Source: Comamonadaceae bacterium UBA2121 (lineage in GTDB: Bacteria > Pseudomonadota > Gammaproteobacteria > Burkholderiales > Burkholderiaceae_C). Taken from it: a DNA stretch of 64,000 nt. Both the position numbers and the translations under genes were made by a program. Positions 9,225 to 17,058 of this stretch are shown here, piece after piece. The stretch is taken from NCBI GenBank assembly GCA_002331385.1, contig DCYB01000002.1, positions 124,001 to 188,000 on the forward strand, in the 5' to 3' direction. The notes beneath the pieces are model-generated. The model did not search any database and was not told the DNA's origin. It saw only the letters and a program-made list of their open reading frames with translations. How positions within the stretch are numbered: the first letter of the stretch is position 1; each line of letters starts with the position of its first letter.

Positions 9225-10252
9225 GGCTTGGGCTCCTCGCCGTTCTCCACCATTTCCTCGTCGTCGCCATAAGCCGTGCGTAGCCGCTCGGCGTGCAAAC
9301 CACATTCGCGTTCCAGATACGGAATCAACGCGTCAGTGTTGCCGTGAGTGGCGATGACGCGCCGCGCTCCTACATCGTGGATAGTGCGGATCAATGCGTT
9401 CCAATCGGCATGGTCGGAAATTACGAAGCCGCGCTGGAGATTTCGCCGCCGACGATTGCCGCGCAGTTGCATCCAACCCGACGCGAGCGCCTGCTCGAAT
9501 GCGCCAAAGCGCCGCGTCCAGGTCGAATCCCTTGCCGACGGTGGCGCGAGAATCAATCGGCCCGAAAAATCAGTCTGCGGATCGACCTCCATGACCAGTT
9601 CCGTGGTGGCGAGCTCGACCCCTGCGCGCCGGTAGACATCTACCCCTCGTGCCATCGCGCCATGCAGCAACACCGGCTCTGCCAATCGTCCCGGGAGCGC
9701 TGCGAGTATTCTTTGCGCCTTGCCAAGGCTGTATGCATAGAGGATCCCGGCCTTGCCTTGAGACTTGCATTCGGCAAGCCAATGCAAAATGCGCCCGATC
9801 TCGACGTCGAGATCGGGCCACGCGTACACAGGAAAGGCGAATGTCGCCTCGCAAATGAAAACATGGCAGGGCACGATCTCAAACGGCACGCAGGTAGGAT
9901 CCGGTTGCCGCTTGAAATCGCCCGTGAACACCCAAACCTCCCCGCCCCGCTCCACGCGCACCTGAGCGGACCCAAGGATGTGTCCAGCAGGGTGCAGCGA
10001 GACGACAACATCACCGAACTGGCGCCGCTCGCCATAGTTCATTGACTGAAAGTTCTGTGCGCCCAGCCGCCACTCCAATATCGGCACGCTGGTCGTACTA
10101 CACCAATATTCCCCCATGCCCGCATGCGCGTGGTCACCATGTCCATGCGTCACGAATGTACGGTGCACCGGCTTCCAGGCGTCAATGTAGAAGTCGCCCT
10201 CGGCACAGAAAAGGCCTTTGTCAGTCAAGCAGATCAGGTCATTGGAAATCAA
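9221..10252 (-). CDS. Ligase-associated DNA damage response exonuclease (metallo-beta-lactamase fold)
   Basis: A 343-residue metallo-beta-lactamase/beta-CASP-type nuclease, first gene of the four-gene repair operon. The metal motif THGHGDHAHAG is at residues ~35-45, and later metal ligands are in HPAGHILGS, FTGDFKRQPDP and ISDHADW. Family members of this name resemble mRNA 3'-end processing exonucleases and SNM1-type DNA nucleases, so trimming of damaged DNA ends is the likely role. No signal peptide is seen. The promoter should lie in the long AT-rich gap upstream (10253-11095). Confidence 0.92.
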   Translation of the reverse strand: MISNDLICLTDKGLFCAEGDFYIDAWKPVHRTFVTHGHGDHAHAGMGEYWCSTTSVPILEWRLGAQNFQSMNYGERRQFGDVVVSLHPAGHILGSAQVRVERGGEVWVFTGDFKRQPDPTCVPFEIVPCHVFICEATFAFPVYAWPDLDVEIGRILHWLAECKSQGKAGILYAYSLGKAQRILAALPGRLAEPVLLHGAMARGVDVYRRAGVELATTELVMEVDPQTDFSGRLILAPPSARDSTWTRRFGAFEQALASGWMQLRGNRRRRNLQRGFVISDHADWNALIRTIHDVGARRVIATHGNTDALIPYLERECGLHAERLRTAYGDDEEMVENGEEPKP

Positions 10253-11095
10253 ATCGTATCCATCGGGTTTATAAGAACACTTGCCTTTTAGTCATTGTGT
10301 TCTGTTCCTCTCCCCGCATACGTCAGCGAACGCCGCGCGCTCATGCACGCTGTGATGTCGGCGCAAGCGCCCTTGTCTATGCCGGTTTTCATATTCCGCG
10401 TTACATCCTCGATGCGATCGCTTTTTATAGTCTATTCTTTGACATGGCGGCGCCATGAAATAAATAAAATTTCAAACGATGTATCGGATGAAATTTAATT
10501 TTTGGTCATATTTCTTCAATACACTGCAAGATAACACTCACTGCGTGTCAGCCCATTTTTACCGCCGCGATATGTTCGAGCTACCAAACAACTTTTCGGC
10601 TGGCAAATATTTCACACATCACCGCAGCGCCCTATTCAATTGTCAGAAATAGAGCTTATGACAGCTATTAGGGCAAAAAATACCAAAAAATACCAAAATC
10701 GCGCTCGCATCGAAGCAAGTTAAATGTCTCACCGTCCCTTCCATCCAAGAAAGAACCCGGTAATGGATGTCAAGATTTTCATGAAATAACAAAGCAGAAT
10801 AATTTCCCGTCGACTTTACGTTTCACATCGGAAGGGCATTGTTTACTTAAACAAAATGAGCGTGAAGCCGTGGGCGCAATATCCATCCTGAATTTTTCAA
10901 CGTGCGCTAGTTTTATCAACTGACGGGTAGGATTTCACTCAACTCAAGGTAGGCAAACGCCTACGAATCGAGTATGTAATGCAAGCAAATGCTCCGAGTT
11001 CGTTTTTTCAATGTCCTCACACTGATGTTGGGTGTTGGACTACACCGGAACAAATGCGCAAGATGAAAATGGTCTTCGACCATTAAGGAGTCTAT
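10253..11095. other. Long AT-rich intergenic region between divergent operons
   Basis: About 840 bp with no supported gene and visibly lower GC than the rest of the window. It contains a CATGGC-GGC-GCCATG inverted repeat (10443-10457), two adjacent copies of AAAATACCAA (about 10677-10697) and a hairpin GTAGGC-AAAC-GCCTAC (10949-10964). It must carry the promoters for the repair operon (minus) and the membrane-protein operon (plus). The low GC and size would suit transferred DNA, or a leader with regulatory RNA, but no RNA family was recognised. Confidence 0.6.
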
Positions 11096-12151
11096 ATGAC
11101 GACACATCACTACCCAGACGACAGCGTGCCCGTGACGCACACGACTGCTGATTTGACTAATTCTTCGGCGGTGTCCTGGAGCGCTATTTTCGCCGGTGCA
11201 CTTGCCGCTGCCGTTCTCTCTTTGGCATTGTTTATGCTGGGTACCGGTCTTGGCCTTTCCTCGATTTCGGTCTGGTCTGGAAAAGGCTCAGACGGTGACA
11301 CAATCGGCTGGGCAGCAATTGCGTGGTTGGCATTCACGCAGCTCGCCTCTGCCGGGGTTGGAGGATATCTCGCTGGACGTCTACGCACGAAGTGGCTGAG
11401 AGTGCATAGCGACGAAGTCTATTTTCGTGACACAGCGCATGGTTTATTAGCTTGGGGACTAGCCACTTTGATCATGGCCGCGCTGATGGGCTCGATAGTA
11501 GGCGCCACAGTCTCGGGTGCCGCGAAGGCCGTTGGCACTGCCGTGAGCGGGACTGCTCAAGCGGTAGGCGGCGTTGCCAGCACGGTGGGCGGTGTCGCAA
11601 CCTCCGCAGTCGCAGGCGCTGCGGGAGCGACATCGAGTGGATCCCATAACCGCGCCGAAACTGATGAAGGCTCATCAATGGATTACTGGATAGAAGCGCT
11701 ATTCCGCGATAGAGCGCCTGTGGCTTCGCAATCGGCAGATGGTACAGACCGTCCGGCCGTGGCTTTAGAGCGCGGCGCAACTCCTGCTGAGAACGCCCGC
11801 ACTGTGGCAACCATTTTCAAGCATTCGATTCAGAGCGGAAGTCTTTCTGATAATGACGCCAATTATGTGGCCCAACTAATTGCTCGAAATTCCGATATGA
11901 CTTCGGAAGAGGCCAAGAAAAAGGTCCAAGATAGTTTCGCTTCAGTTCAAAAACAGGTCGAAGAAGCGAAACAGAAGCTCAAGGCGGCTGAGCAAAAGGC
12001 CAAAGAATCCGCTGAACAAGCCCGAAAGGCCACGGCATACTCCCTTCTTTGGACGTTCGTTGCGCTCTTGATCGGCGCATTGGTAGGTTCGATTTGCGCC
12101 ACCATTGGCGGGCGACAGCGCGATCGCTCAACCATTACGACACTGACCTGA
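11096..12151 (+). CDS. Conserved membrane protein with Gly/Ala-rich hinge and coiled coil
   Basis: 351 residues, no named family recognised. In order: a short polar N-terminus; a membrane segment at ~28-50 (WSAIFAGALAAAVLSLALFM); a second at ~72-93; a third at ~118-143; a Gly/Ala/Ser-rich stretch with AVGGVASTVGG repeats at ~143-180; a soluble region to ~265; a Lys/Glu/Ala coiled coil at ~275-315 (KKKVQDSFASVQKQVEEAKQ); and a last membrane segment at ~320-340. The ATG follows an AAGGAG site. The 24-residue gene starts 20 bp after its stop with its own AAGGAG site, so the two form an operon. An envelope-stress role is only a guess from the neighbours. Confidence 0.8.
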   Translation: MTTHHYPDDSVPVTHTTADLTNSSAVSWSAIFAGALAAAVLSLALFMLGTGLGLSSISVWSGKGSDGDTIGWAAIAWLAFTQLASAGVGGYLAGRLRTKWLRVHSDEVYFRDTAHGLLAWGLATLIMAALMGSIVGATVSGAAKAVGTAVSGTAQAVGGVASTVGGVATSAVAGAAGATSSGSHNRAETDEGSSMDYWIEALFRDRAPVASQSADGTDRPAVALERGATPAENARTVATIFKHSIQSGSLSDNDANYVAQLIARNSDMTSEEAKKKVQDSFASVQKQVEEAKQKLKAAEQKAKESAEQARKATAYSLLWTFVALLIGALVGSICATIGGRQRDRSTITTLT

Positions 12152-12171
12152 TAACTTACAAGGAGATTGCT

Positions 12172-12246
12172 ATGCGTTCCATACTATTGTGGTTGATTGG
12201 GGTTCCCATTCCAATCATCATTCTGATCGCGCTCTTTTTTCACTAA
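12172..12246 (+). CDS. 24-residue hydrophobic microprotein
   Basis: The open frame encodes 24 residues, MRSILLWLIGVPIPIIILIA followed by LFFH, and then TAA. It is a single potential transmembrane helix with a PIP kink. A strong ribosome site (AAGGAGATTGCT then ATG) makes it very likely translated. It begins 20 bp after the upstream membrane-protein gene and is followed by a hairpin at 12284-12301, so it closes that operon. I recall similar tiny proteins beside this kind of membrane protein in other proteobacteria, but this could not be checked. Function is unknown; a regulatory or stabilising subunit of the larger protein is plausible. Confidence 0.75.
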   Translation: MRSILLWLIGVPIPIIILIALFFH

Positions 12247-12283
12247 ACTGCGCAGGTTTTCGAAATAATTAGTGAGATCGGGT

Positions 12284-12301
12284 AACCCGCTTCGGCGGGT
12301 T
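12284..12301 (+). terminator. Hairpin after the microprotein gene
   Basis: AACCCGC-TTCG-GCGGGTT, a 7-bp stem closed by a stable TTCG tetraloop, 38 nt after the microprotein stop. No T run follows, so it may terminate weakly or stabilise the transcript end. Confidence 0.5.
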
Positions 12302-12453
12302 CAAGTGCTCTAGGCACGTGCAGCATCACCGCTGCCTTTACCATAAGCGAAAAGTGAAGTTTTCCTCCCGACTTATCAGCGTAGATGTCAGCCCCGTCTC
12401 AATACAGCGGCGTTGCGTCAAGTGAATGGGATGGACTCTCCGTTATTCGGACG

Positions 12454-12479
12454 AAAAAGAGCCCGTGCAATACGGGCTC
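12454..12479 (-). terminator. Intrinsic terminator downstream of the lipocalin gene
   Basis: On the minus strand GAGCCCGT-ATTGC-ACGGGCTC is followed by TTTTT (the A run at 12454-12458), a textbook intrinsic terminator. It lies ~135 nt after the lipocalin stop. The sequence between stop and terminator shows no recognisable gene. Confidence 0.75.
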
Positions 12480-12613
12480 GGGTCTCTCGCAGCGCCAGAC
12501 GCTTATTGCGGCTAAACATCTTCCTGTTGTCTTGCTCTAATCCAAAGCCGCGTGACGTGGCTTCTGCAGTTGCTGCTGCACAGAACAGCCCACTGATTCA
12601 GTGCCTTTCATTT

Positions 12614-13171
12614 TCAGTCACCACTTTGCTCTACCTGAATGACGTCATTAACATTAATGCCTAGTTCCGCTGCTTTTTTCATCAGGCGCTCAAAAACGTC
12701 GACGCGTACGGTGCTGGTGCGTGACAAAATCCAGAAGTATTTTCTATCGTCACCAACAACCAGTGCAAGTTGGTAGTCCGAGTCCAAGTAGACGACGTTG
12801 TAGCCGCCATAGAAGGGGCGAAAGAAGGATACTTTCAACGCGGCGACAGTCGAATCACCAAGAAATTTACCTTTGCCTTCTGACCGCTTCCAAATCCTCT
12901 TTTTTGGGTCATAACCCCGATTCACCACGGTGATGGAACCATCAGGATTAAGACTGTATTGAGCGGAGGTATGGATCAAACCCTTTTCAAACCGATGGTC
13001 GATGCGTGCGAGTTCGAACCATTTTCCCATGTAGCGCTCGGCATCGAAGTTTTCCACCGGCTCTATTCCCTTTGGAACTCGAACTGCGCAACCCCGTACA
13101 ACTGCGACAGAGCCGAGCAATACGGTGGCGGTGGCAGCTGATCTAAGCCATTTTTTGTTGTCAATAGACAT
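12614..13171 (-). CDS. blc: Lipocalin family (Blc-like) lipoprotein
   Basis: A 185-residue bacterial lipocalin. The family-defining G-x-W motif is in RYMGKWFELARIDHRFEKG (residues ~46-64), followed by alternating beta strands including YWILSRT-type motifs typical of Blc (here FWILSRTSTV). The N-terminus has a hydrophobic segment ending VVRGC; the Cys could be lipidated, but Arg at -2 is unusual for a lipobox, so lipid attachment is uncertain. Blc proteins bind lysophospholipids or other hydrophobic ligands at the outer membrane and are induced under envelope stress. An AAGG site precedes the ATG. It is monocistronic, with a terminator at 12454-12479. Confidence 0.9.
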   Translation of the reverse strand: MSIDNKKWLRSAATATVLLGSVAVVRGCAVRVPKGIEPVENFDAERYMGKWFELARIDHRFEKGLIHTSAQYSLNPDGSITVVNRGYDPKKRIWKRSEGKGKFLGDSTVAALKVSFFRPFYGGYNVVYLDSDYQLALVVGDDRKYFWILSRTSTVRVDVFERLMKKAAELGINVNDVIQVEQSGD

Positions 13172-13331
13172 CGAATTTAACCTTCACGAAACGTTTGCCG
13201 ATGGACACGAACTGGATTGGTAGCCGCGTGAAGAGGCTTGATGAGCGATGTGGCCATTGGCTCAGGTGGCTTAGGTGGCTCAGCTCAGGGGGTTCAGTCA
13301 GCTCAAGCAGCCAGCTTTCACTCGAGCACGG

Positions 13332-13727
13332 CTAGCGCACATCAGCGGCCAAAGCGGCTTGACTGAAATATTCAATCGCTAGTTTGTCTTGCTTCCCGTT
13401 GAGCTGCTCAAGTATGGATTCGCCAGCATCTACGAAGCCCATTGACCAATTCTCAAAACGTCGTAGAGCCACATCGTCACTTTTCGCCCGAACATCGAAA
13501 TGTGTGTGTCGTTCATCGGCGATTAAAGACTTTTCGAGAGCACGGATTGCATCTTTGGGCCCTTCGATGTACTGACTGAAGTTTTCACCGTCGAACATCA
13601 AAATTCCTGTGATCCCGCGAATTGCATTCAACTCCCGTGCTTGCTTCACGATTTGTGCCACCCCAGTCAATGGGAAGTGGGGAGCGAGCCGACTCGTGTA
13701 GAGAAAATTGCTCAATTGGTTTTCCAT
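13332..13727 (-). CDS. BLUF-domain blue-light photoreceptor, single-domain type
   Basis: 131 residues from the ATG at 13727. This is a BLUF (blue light using FAD) domain with the photocycle residues visible: Tyr in NFLYTSR near the N-terminus, Gln in FDGENFSQYIEGP, and the Trp/Met pair in ENWSMGF. There is almost nothing beyond the flavin domain, so it is a short BLUF protein that must signal through a partner protein. No EAL, GGDEF or transcription-factor partner is adjacent. An in-frame extension to 13808 is possible but lacks BLUF similarity. It sits within the stress-related block, where a light-stress role would fit. Confidence 0.9.
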   Translation of the reverse strand: MENQLSNFLYTSRLAPHFPLTGVAQIVKQARELNAIRGITGILMFDGENFSQYIEGPKDAIRALEKSLIADERHTHFDVRAKSDDVALRRFENWSMGFVDAGESILEQLNGKQDKLAIEYFSQAALAADVR

Positions 13728-14115
13728 CGCGATAGCCTTTATTAAAAAGGCATAGTACCAGAGCACCAACTCGGAGATGAATCCCAGTCGCCTCGTTCCT
13801 AAGGGCATTCATGATTTCGAAACATCGGCGGGGCACGTCCGCGAGAGGACTGACTCGCGGGGCGAGCGAACGGCGGCTGCAGGTTCCCGATCAAAAAATG
13901 TGGATGAGGCATCGCGACACACATGCTTGGCTTCAACCAGTCGCGAGACCTCGAACTCGCCAACCGGACTATCGATTTCAAGTACGGGTGTTGATTTGCT
14001 AAAGCACGGGTTGCTTGTAAGCGACGTACCGTTTCTCCCGTCTGAACATGGAGTCGGCACGGCGGCCGTCATTGATGCGCTCAATAGAGCCAAACCTTTC
14101 GTTGCATATAAAAAA
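13728..14115. other. Intergenic region upstream of the BLUF gene
   Basis: About 390 bp without a supported gene. Open frames on both strands (for example 13777-14205 plus and 13809-14138 minus) have no family resemblance and no good ribosome site. The BLUF promoter should be here. The left boundary of the terminator at 14110-14134 overlaps its right end. Confidence 0.5.
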
Positions 14116-14134
14116 GGCCACCGCAAAGGTGGCC
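14110..14134 (-). terminator. Intrinsic terminator of the 14169-14459 gene
   Basis: On the minus strand GGCCACC-TTTGC-GGTGGCC is followed by TTTTTT (A run at 14110-14115). It lies 34 nt after the stop of the small gene at 14169-14459 and is a good rho-independent terminator. Confidence 0.8.
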
Positions 14135-14168
14135 CCATGTGCGCTTCATGCGCTGTCTTTGAATGTCT

Positions 14169-14459
14169 TTACTTCACGACCTGCAGGTCTCCGTTGTCTA
14201 CGTAATGTTCGAACTCGCGCTTCGCCAGCGTCACGATTTCGGGCTGGTTGTCTGAGGGATCCATCCACGACAGCACGTAACTGGCGATGGCGGTGTCCAC
14301 CTGCACTTCCGTGCCGACAGGGATTTCCAGCAACGGGCCATCTCCAGCGCGATGCTGGACCATGCCGGTCACTTTGGCTTTGAAATGATCTGCGAAACGT
14401 TGCACCTCAACGGCGGTTTCGCCTTGTGGGGAATTCGGTTTATGGTCTTTTTCGCTCAC
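14169..14459 (-). CDS. Small conserved-looking hypothetical protein, GTG start
   Basis: 96 residues, family not recognised. It starts with GTG (14457-14459), supported by an AAGGAGG site just upstream, and is followed by a strong terminator, so it is a genuine monocistronic gene. The protein is acidic and soluble with no signal peptide or membrane segment. Its C-terminal half (VLSWMDPSDNQPEIVTLAKR) alternates hydrophobic and polar residues as in a small beta/alpha fold. It ends the stress block before the pirin gene. No function can be assigned. Confidence 0.7.
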   Translation of the reverse strand: MSEKDHKPNSPQGETAVEVQRFADHFKAKVTGMVQHRAGDGPLLEIPVGTEVQVDTAIASYVLSWMDPSDNQPEIVTLAKREFEHYVDNGDLQVVK

Positions 14460-14671
14460 TCGATGTCCTCCTTGGGTTAGTACGCACGCGTATTCATGGC
14501 TCCTTCAGGAGTGAAAAACGCGCCGTTAGCCGGCTAAGAATAACCTGCCTTCTGCGTTTTCGCTGTCAGCAAACACGCAGAGCTTTCAGGCCTATGCAGA
14601 CGGTCATTACGAGGCCCCGAGGTGCTGATACATTGGGCATATCCCCACATTCCGCACTTGACGGACTCGCA

Positions 14672-15622
14672 ATGACACACCCCACACTTGCACTGCAGCA
14701 CCTGCCCACCCGCGTCGCCGACGTGGGTGGAATTCCCATCCACCGGGCACTCCCGCAGCGCGCGTTGCGCAAAGTGGGGGCGTGGTGTTTTCTCGATCAT
14801 GCCGGGCCTGCGGATCCGGAACCGCCTGGAATGCAGGTGGGGCCGCATCCGCACATTGGCCTGCAGACATTCACCTGGATGATCCGGGGTGAAGTGCTGC
14901 ACCGCGACAGCCTCGGCAACGAGCAGATGATCCGGCCCGGGCAAGTCAATCTGATGACGGCAGGCTATGGCATTGCGCACTCTGAGGAAAGCCAGACGCC
15001 TTCGCACATCCACGCGGCGCAATTGTGGATTGCGCTGCCGCACTCGCACCGCAATATTCCGCCCCGTTTCCAGCATTACCCCGAGTTACCGCGGACGCGC
15101 GTGGGCGATTTTGATGCCACCGTACTGGCGGGTGAAGCGTTGGGGCTGACAGCGCCTGCCGAGGTGCATTCGCCGCTGATGGCGGTGGATCTCCATGCGG
15201 CGAATGCGTCAGCGGCGGTGGTGGCCGACATGCCATTGCGCGCGGATTTTGAGCATGCCGTGCTGAAGTTGTCCGGCGATGTGAAAGTGAATGGCGAGGC
15301 CTTGCCCGAGCAAGAACTGATCTACGTTCCACTGGGCACGGAAAGCATTGCGCTCGACTGCGCGCCCGACAGCCGTTTGCTGGTGATTGGCGGTGCGCCA
15401 ATGGGCGAAGAGATTCTGCTGTGGTGGAATCTCGTGGCGCGTACGCCGGAGGAAATCCAGGAGGCGCGTGACCAATGGGAGGCGCAACTCAAAGAAGATG
15501 CTGCAGCGCCCAACGCCGATCCCAAATCTCTGGCGCAGCGCCGCTTCGGCCCACCGGTGGCGTCGGCACTGGAGTCATTGCACGCGCCATCTCTGGACGG
15601 CATGGTGCTGCGCGCATCCTGA
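14672..15622 (+). CDS. Pirin family protein
   Basis: A 316-residue bicupin of the pirin family. The N-terminal cupin has the metal-binding pattern GPHPHIGLQTFTW, then HRDSLGNEQ and GYGIAHSEES, which together supply the His and Glu ligands. The second cupin is the weaker C-terminal domain. Bacterial pirins are iron- or other metal-containing proteins, some with quercetin 2,3-dioxygenase activity and others regulatory; which applies here is unknown. The ATG at 14672 fits the usual family N-terminus, but an ATG at 14594 is also in frame. The stop is 8 bp from the convergent cardiolipin synthase stop. Confidence 0.88.
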   Translation: MTHPTLALQHLPTRVADVGGIPIHRALPQRALRKVGAWCFLDHAGPADPEPPGMQVGPHPHIGLQTFTWMIRGEVLHRDSLGNEQMIRPGQVNLMTAGYGIAHSEESQTPSHIHAAQLWIALPHSHRNIPPRFQHYPELPRTRVGDFDATVLAGEALGLTAPAEVHSPLMAVDLHAANASAAVVADMPLRADFEHAVLKLSGDVKVNGEALPEQELIYVPLGTESIALDCAPDSRLLVIGGAPMGEEILLWWNLVARTPEEIQEARDQWEAQLKEDAAAPNADPKSLAQRRFGPPVASALESLHAPSLDGMVLRAS

Positions 15623-15630
15623 CTCGGGGT

Positions 15631-17022
15631 TTAGAGCTGGAAACCCACCGAGCGCACCAGTCCTTCGCCCACGTCGCGCAGCACGCCCGGAGCGTGCGCG
15701 ACATAGGGGCGCGACTTGCCCACCATCCGCGCGCACCAATCGCTGAGCCAGCGAATTTGCGGCTCCGAGTAAAACGCGGTCATCACTTCATAGTTGAGGA
15801 ACAGGCTGCGCGCATCCAGGTTGAGTGAACCTGACAACGCCACATCGTCATCGATGAGTACGGCCTTGGCGTGCAACATGTGCGGCACGAGCCAGACATG
15901 CGCACCGGCGGCACACAACTGACGCAATGCGCGCTCGCGCGCCCAATCCGCCAGCAGGTGATTGGACTTGCGCGGCACGATGAGCGACACCTGCACGCCG
16001 CGCCGGCAGGCCATGCACCAGGCATCGAGCAGCGCGTCATCGGGCACAAAGTACGGCGTTACCAGCACGATGCGCTTTTGCGCGTGGTAGCACGACGCGA
16101 GCAACAGTTCGTGGATGGTGTCGTCCGCATGGTCCGGGCCGGTCGCAACCCATTGCGCCCATGCGCCAGATTCGGGGCCGGGCGGCGCATTCACATGCGA
16201 GTCTGCATGGCGCACGCGACCATTGGCCGTACGCCAGTCCGAATCAAACTGTGCTGCGGCCTGCGCGGCCAACGGGCCGTGGGCAACGTGGCTCAAATCG
16301 ATCCAGGCAGGCGTGCCGTCGATGTCGTGGAAATATTCCTCGGCCAGGTTGCGGCCACCGCTCCAGAGATGCTTACCATCAGCGATGGCCACCTTGCGGT
16401 GGTTTCGCAAATTCAGGCGACCACGTCGCGGGTTGTGCAATAAGGGCATGAAACGGCGCACGCGGATGCCTGCCTTGCGCAGCCGTCGCAGCGTGCTAGA
16501 CCGCGTCTGCATGCTGCCAATTGCATCGATCATGAAGCGCACGCGCACCCCGCGTGCACGGCAGCGCAGCATGGCCTGCACCACGGCATCGCCCACGGCG
16601 TCGTTGCCGAAGATGAAGGTGCCGATGTCCAGCGATCGCTCCGCGGAGTCGATCAGGTCCATGAGGCTTTTGAGTGCCGAGGCGCCGTCTGCATGCCATT
16701 CCAGCAGGTCATTGTGTACGGGATGGGGAACTTCCATGCTCTCCAGCACCTGGGTGGCCCACGGCGGGCCGCCTTCTGGGGCAGGTACTGCGGCCGACGT
16801 TCCGCGTCGGTGCTTTTGTGGACGTGCAAGCTTGCGCGAACCGAACATCAGGAACAGCGGCACGGCGACATAGGGAAACGCAACGATGCTAATCACCCAC
16901 CCCATCGCAGACGCGGGCGGCCGGTGTTGATGCCCGATGCGTGTGGCCATCACATAAATGAGCAGGCCGACGACCACGAAGATCGTATGGCCCATGGCCG
17001 AGAACACGGCGTAGCGAAACAT
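15631..17022 (-). CDS. cls: Cardiolipin synthase (phospholipase D superfamily)
   Basis: 463 residues. Two N-terminal membrane segments (~8-25 and ~42-60) anchor a cytoplasmic double phospholipase D domain. Both HKD motifs are present: HRKVAIADGKHLWSGGRN in the first half and HAKAVLIDDDVALSGSLNLD in the second. This arrangement matches bacterial cardiolipin synthases, which condense two phosphatidylglycerols, or PG with another phospholipid, at the inner membrane. It is transcribed alone on the minus strand, converging with pirin. The next minus-strand gene upstream is the sensor kinase (17059), 36 bp away, so read-through from the two-component operon is possible. Confidence 0.9.
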   Translation of the reverse strand: MFRYAVFSAMGHTIFVVVGLLIYVMATRIGHQHRPPASAMGWVISIVAFPYVAVPLFLMFGSRKLARPQKHRRGTSAAVPAPEGGPPWATQVLESMEVPHPVHNDLLEWHADGASALKSLMDLIDSAERSLDIGTFIFGNDAVGDAVVQAMLRCRARGVRVRFMIDAIGSMQTRSSTLRRLRKAGIRVRRFMPLLHNPRRGRLNLRNHRKVAIADGKHLWSGGRNLAEEYFHDIDGTPAWIDLSHVAHGPLAAQAAAQFDSDWRTANGRVRHADSHVNAPPGPESGAWAQWVATGPDHADDTIHELLLASCYHAQKRIVLVTPYFVPDDALLDAWCMACRRGVQVSLIVPRKSNHLLADWARERALRQLCAAGAHVWLVPHMLHAKAVLIDDDVALSGSLNLDARSLFLNYEVMTAFYSEPQIRWLSDWCARMVGKSRPYVAHAPGVLRDVGEGLVRSVGFQL

Positions 17023-17058
17023 GCGTCGAGATCACTCCATGGTCAACATGCAGATGGC

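Noticed and set aside
12454..12613. Two very short minus-strand frames between the lipocalin stop and its terminator
   Set aside because: Neither has a convincing ribosome site or family resemblance, and the region is better read as the lipocalin 3' untranslated stretch.
13777..14205. 142-codon plus-strand frame overlapping the BLUF upstream region
   Set aside because: No family similarity, no good ribosome site, and it overlaps the intrinsic terminator of the minus-strand gene.
14460..14671. Duplicate of the tRNA-Arg 3' end as an attachment site
   Set aside because: I scanned this region and the gaps near 1-2 kb for a second copy of the tRNA tail and found none.
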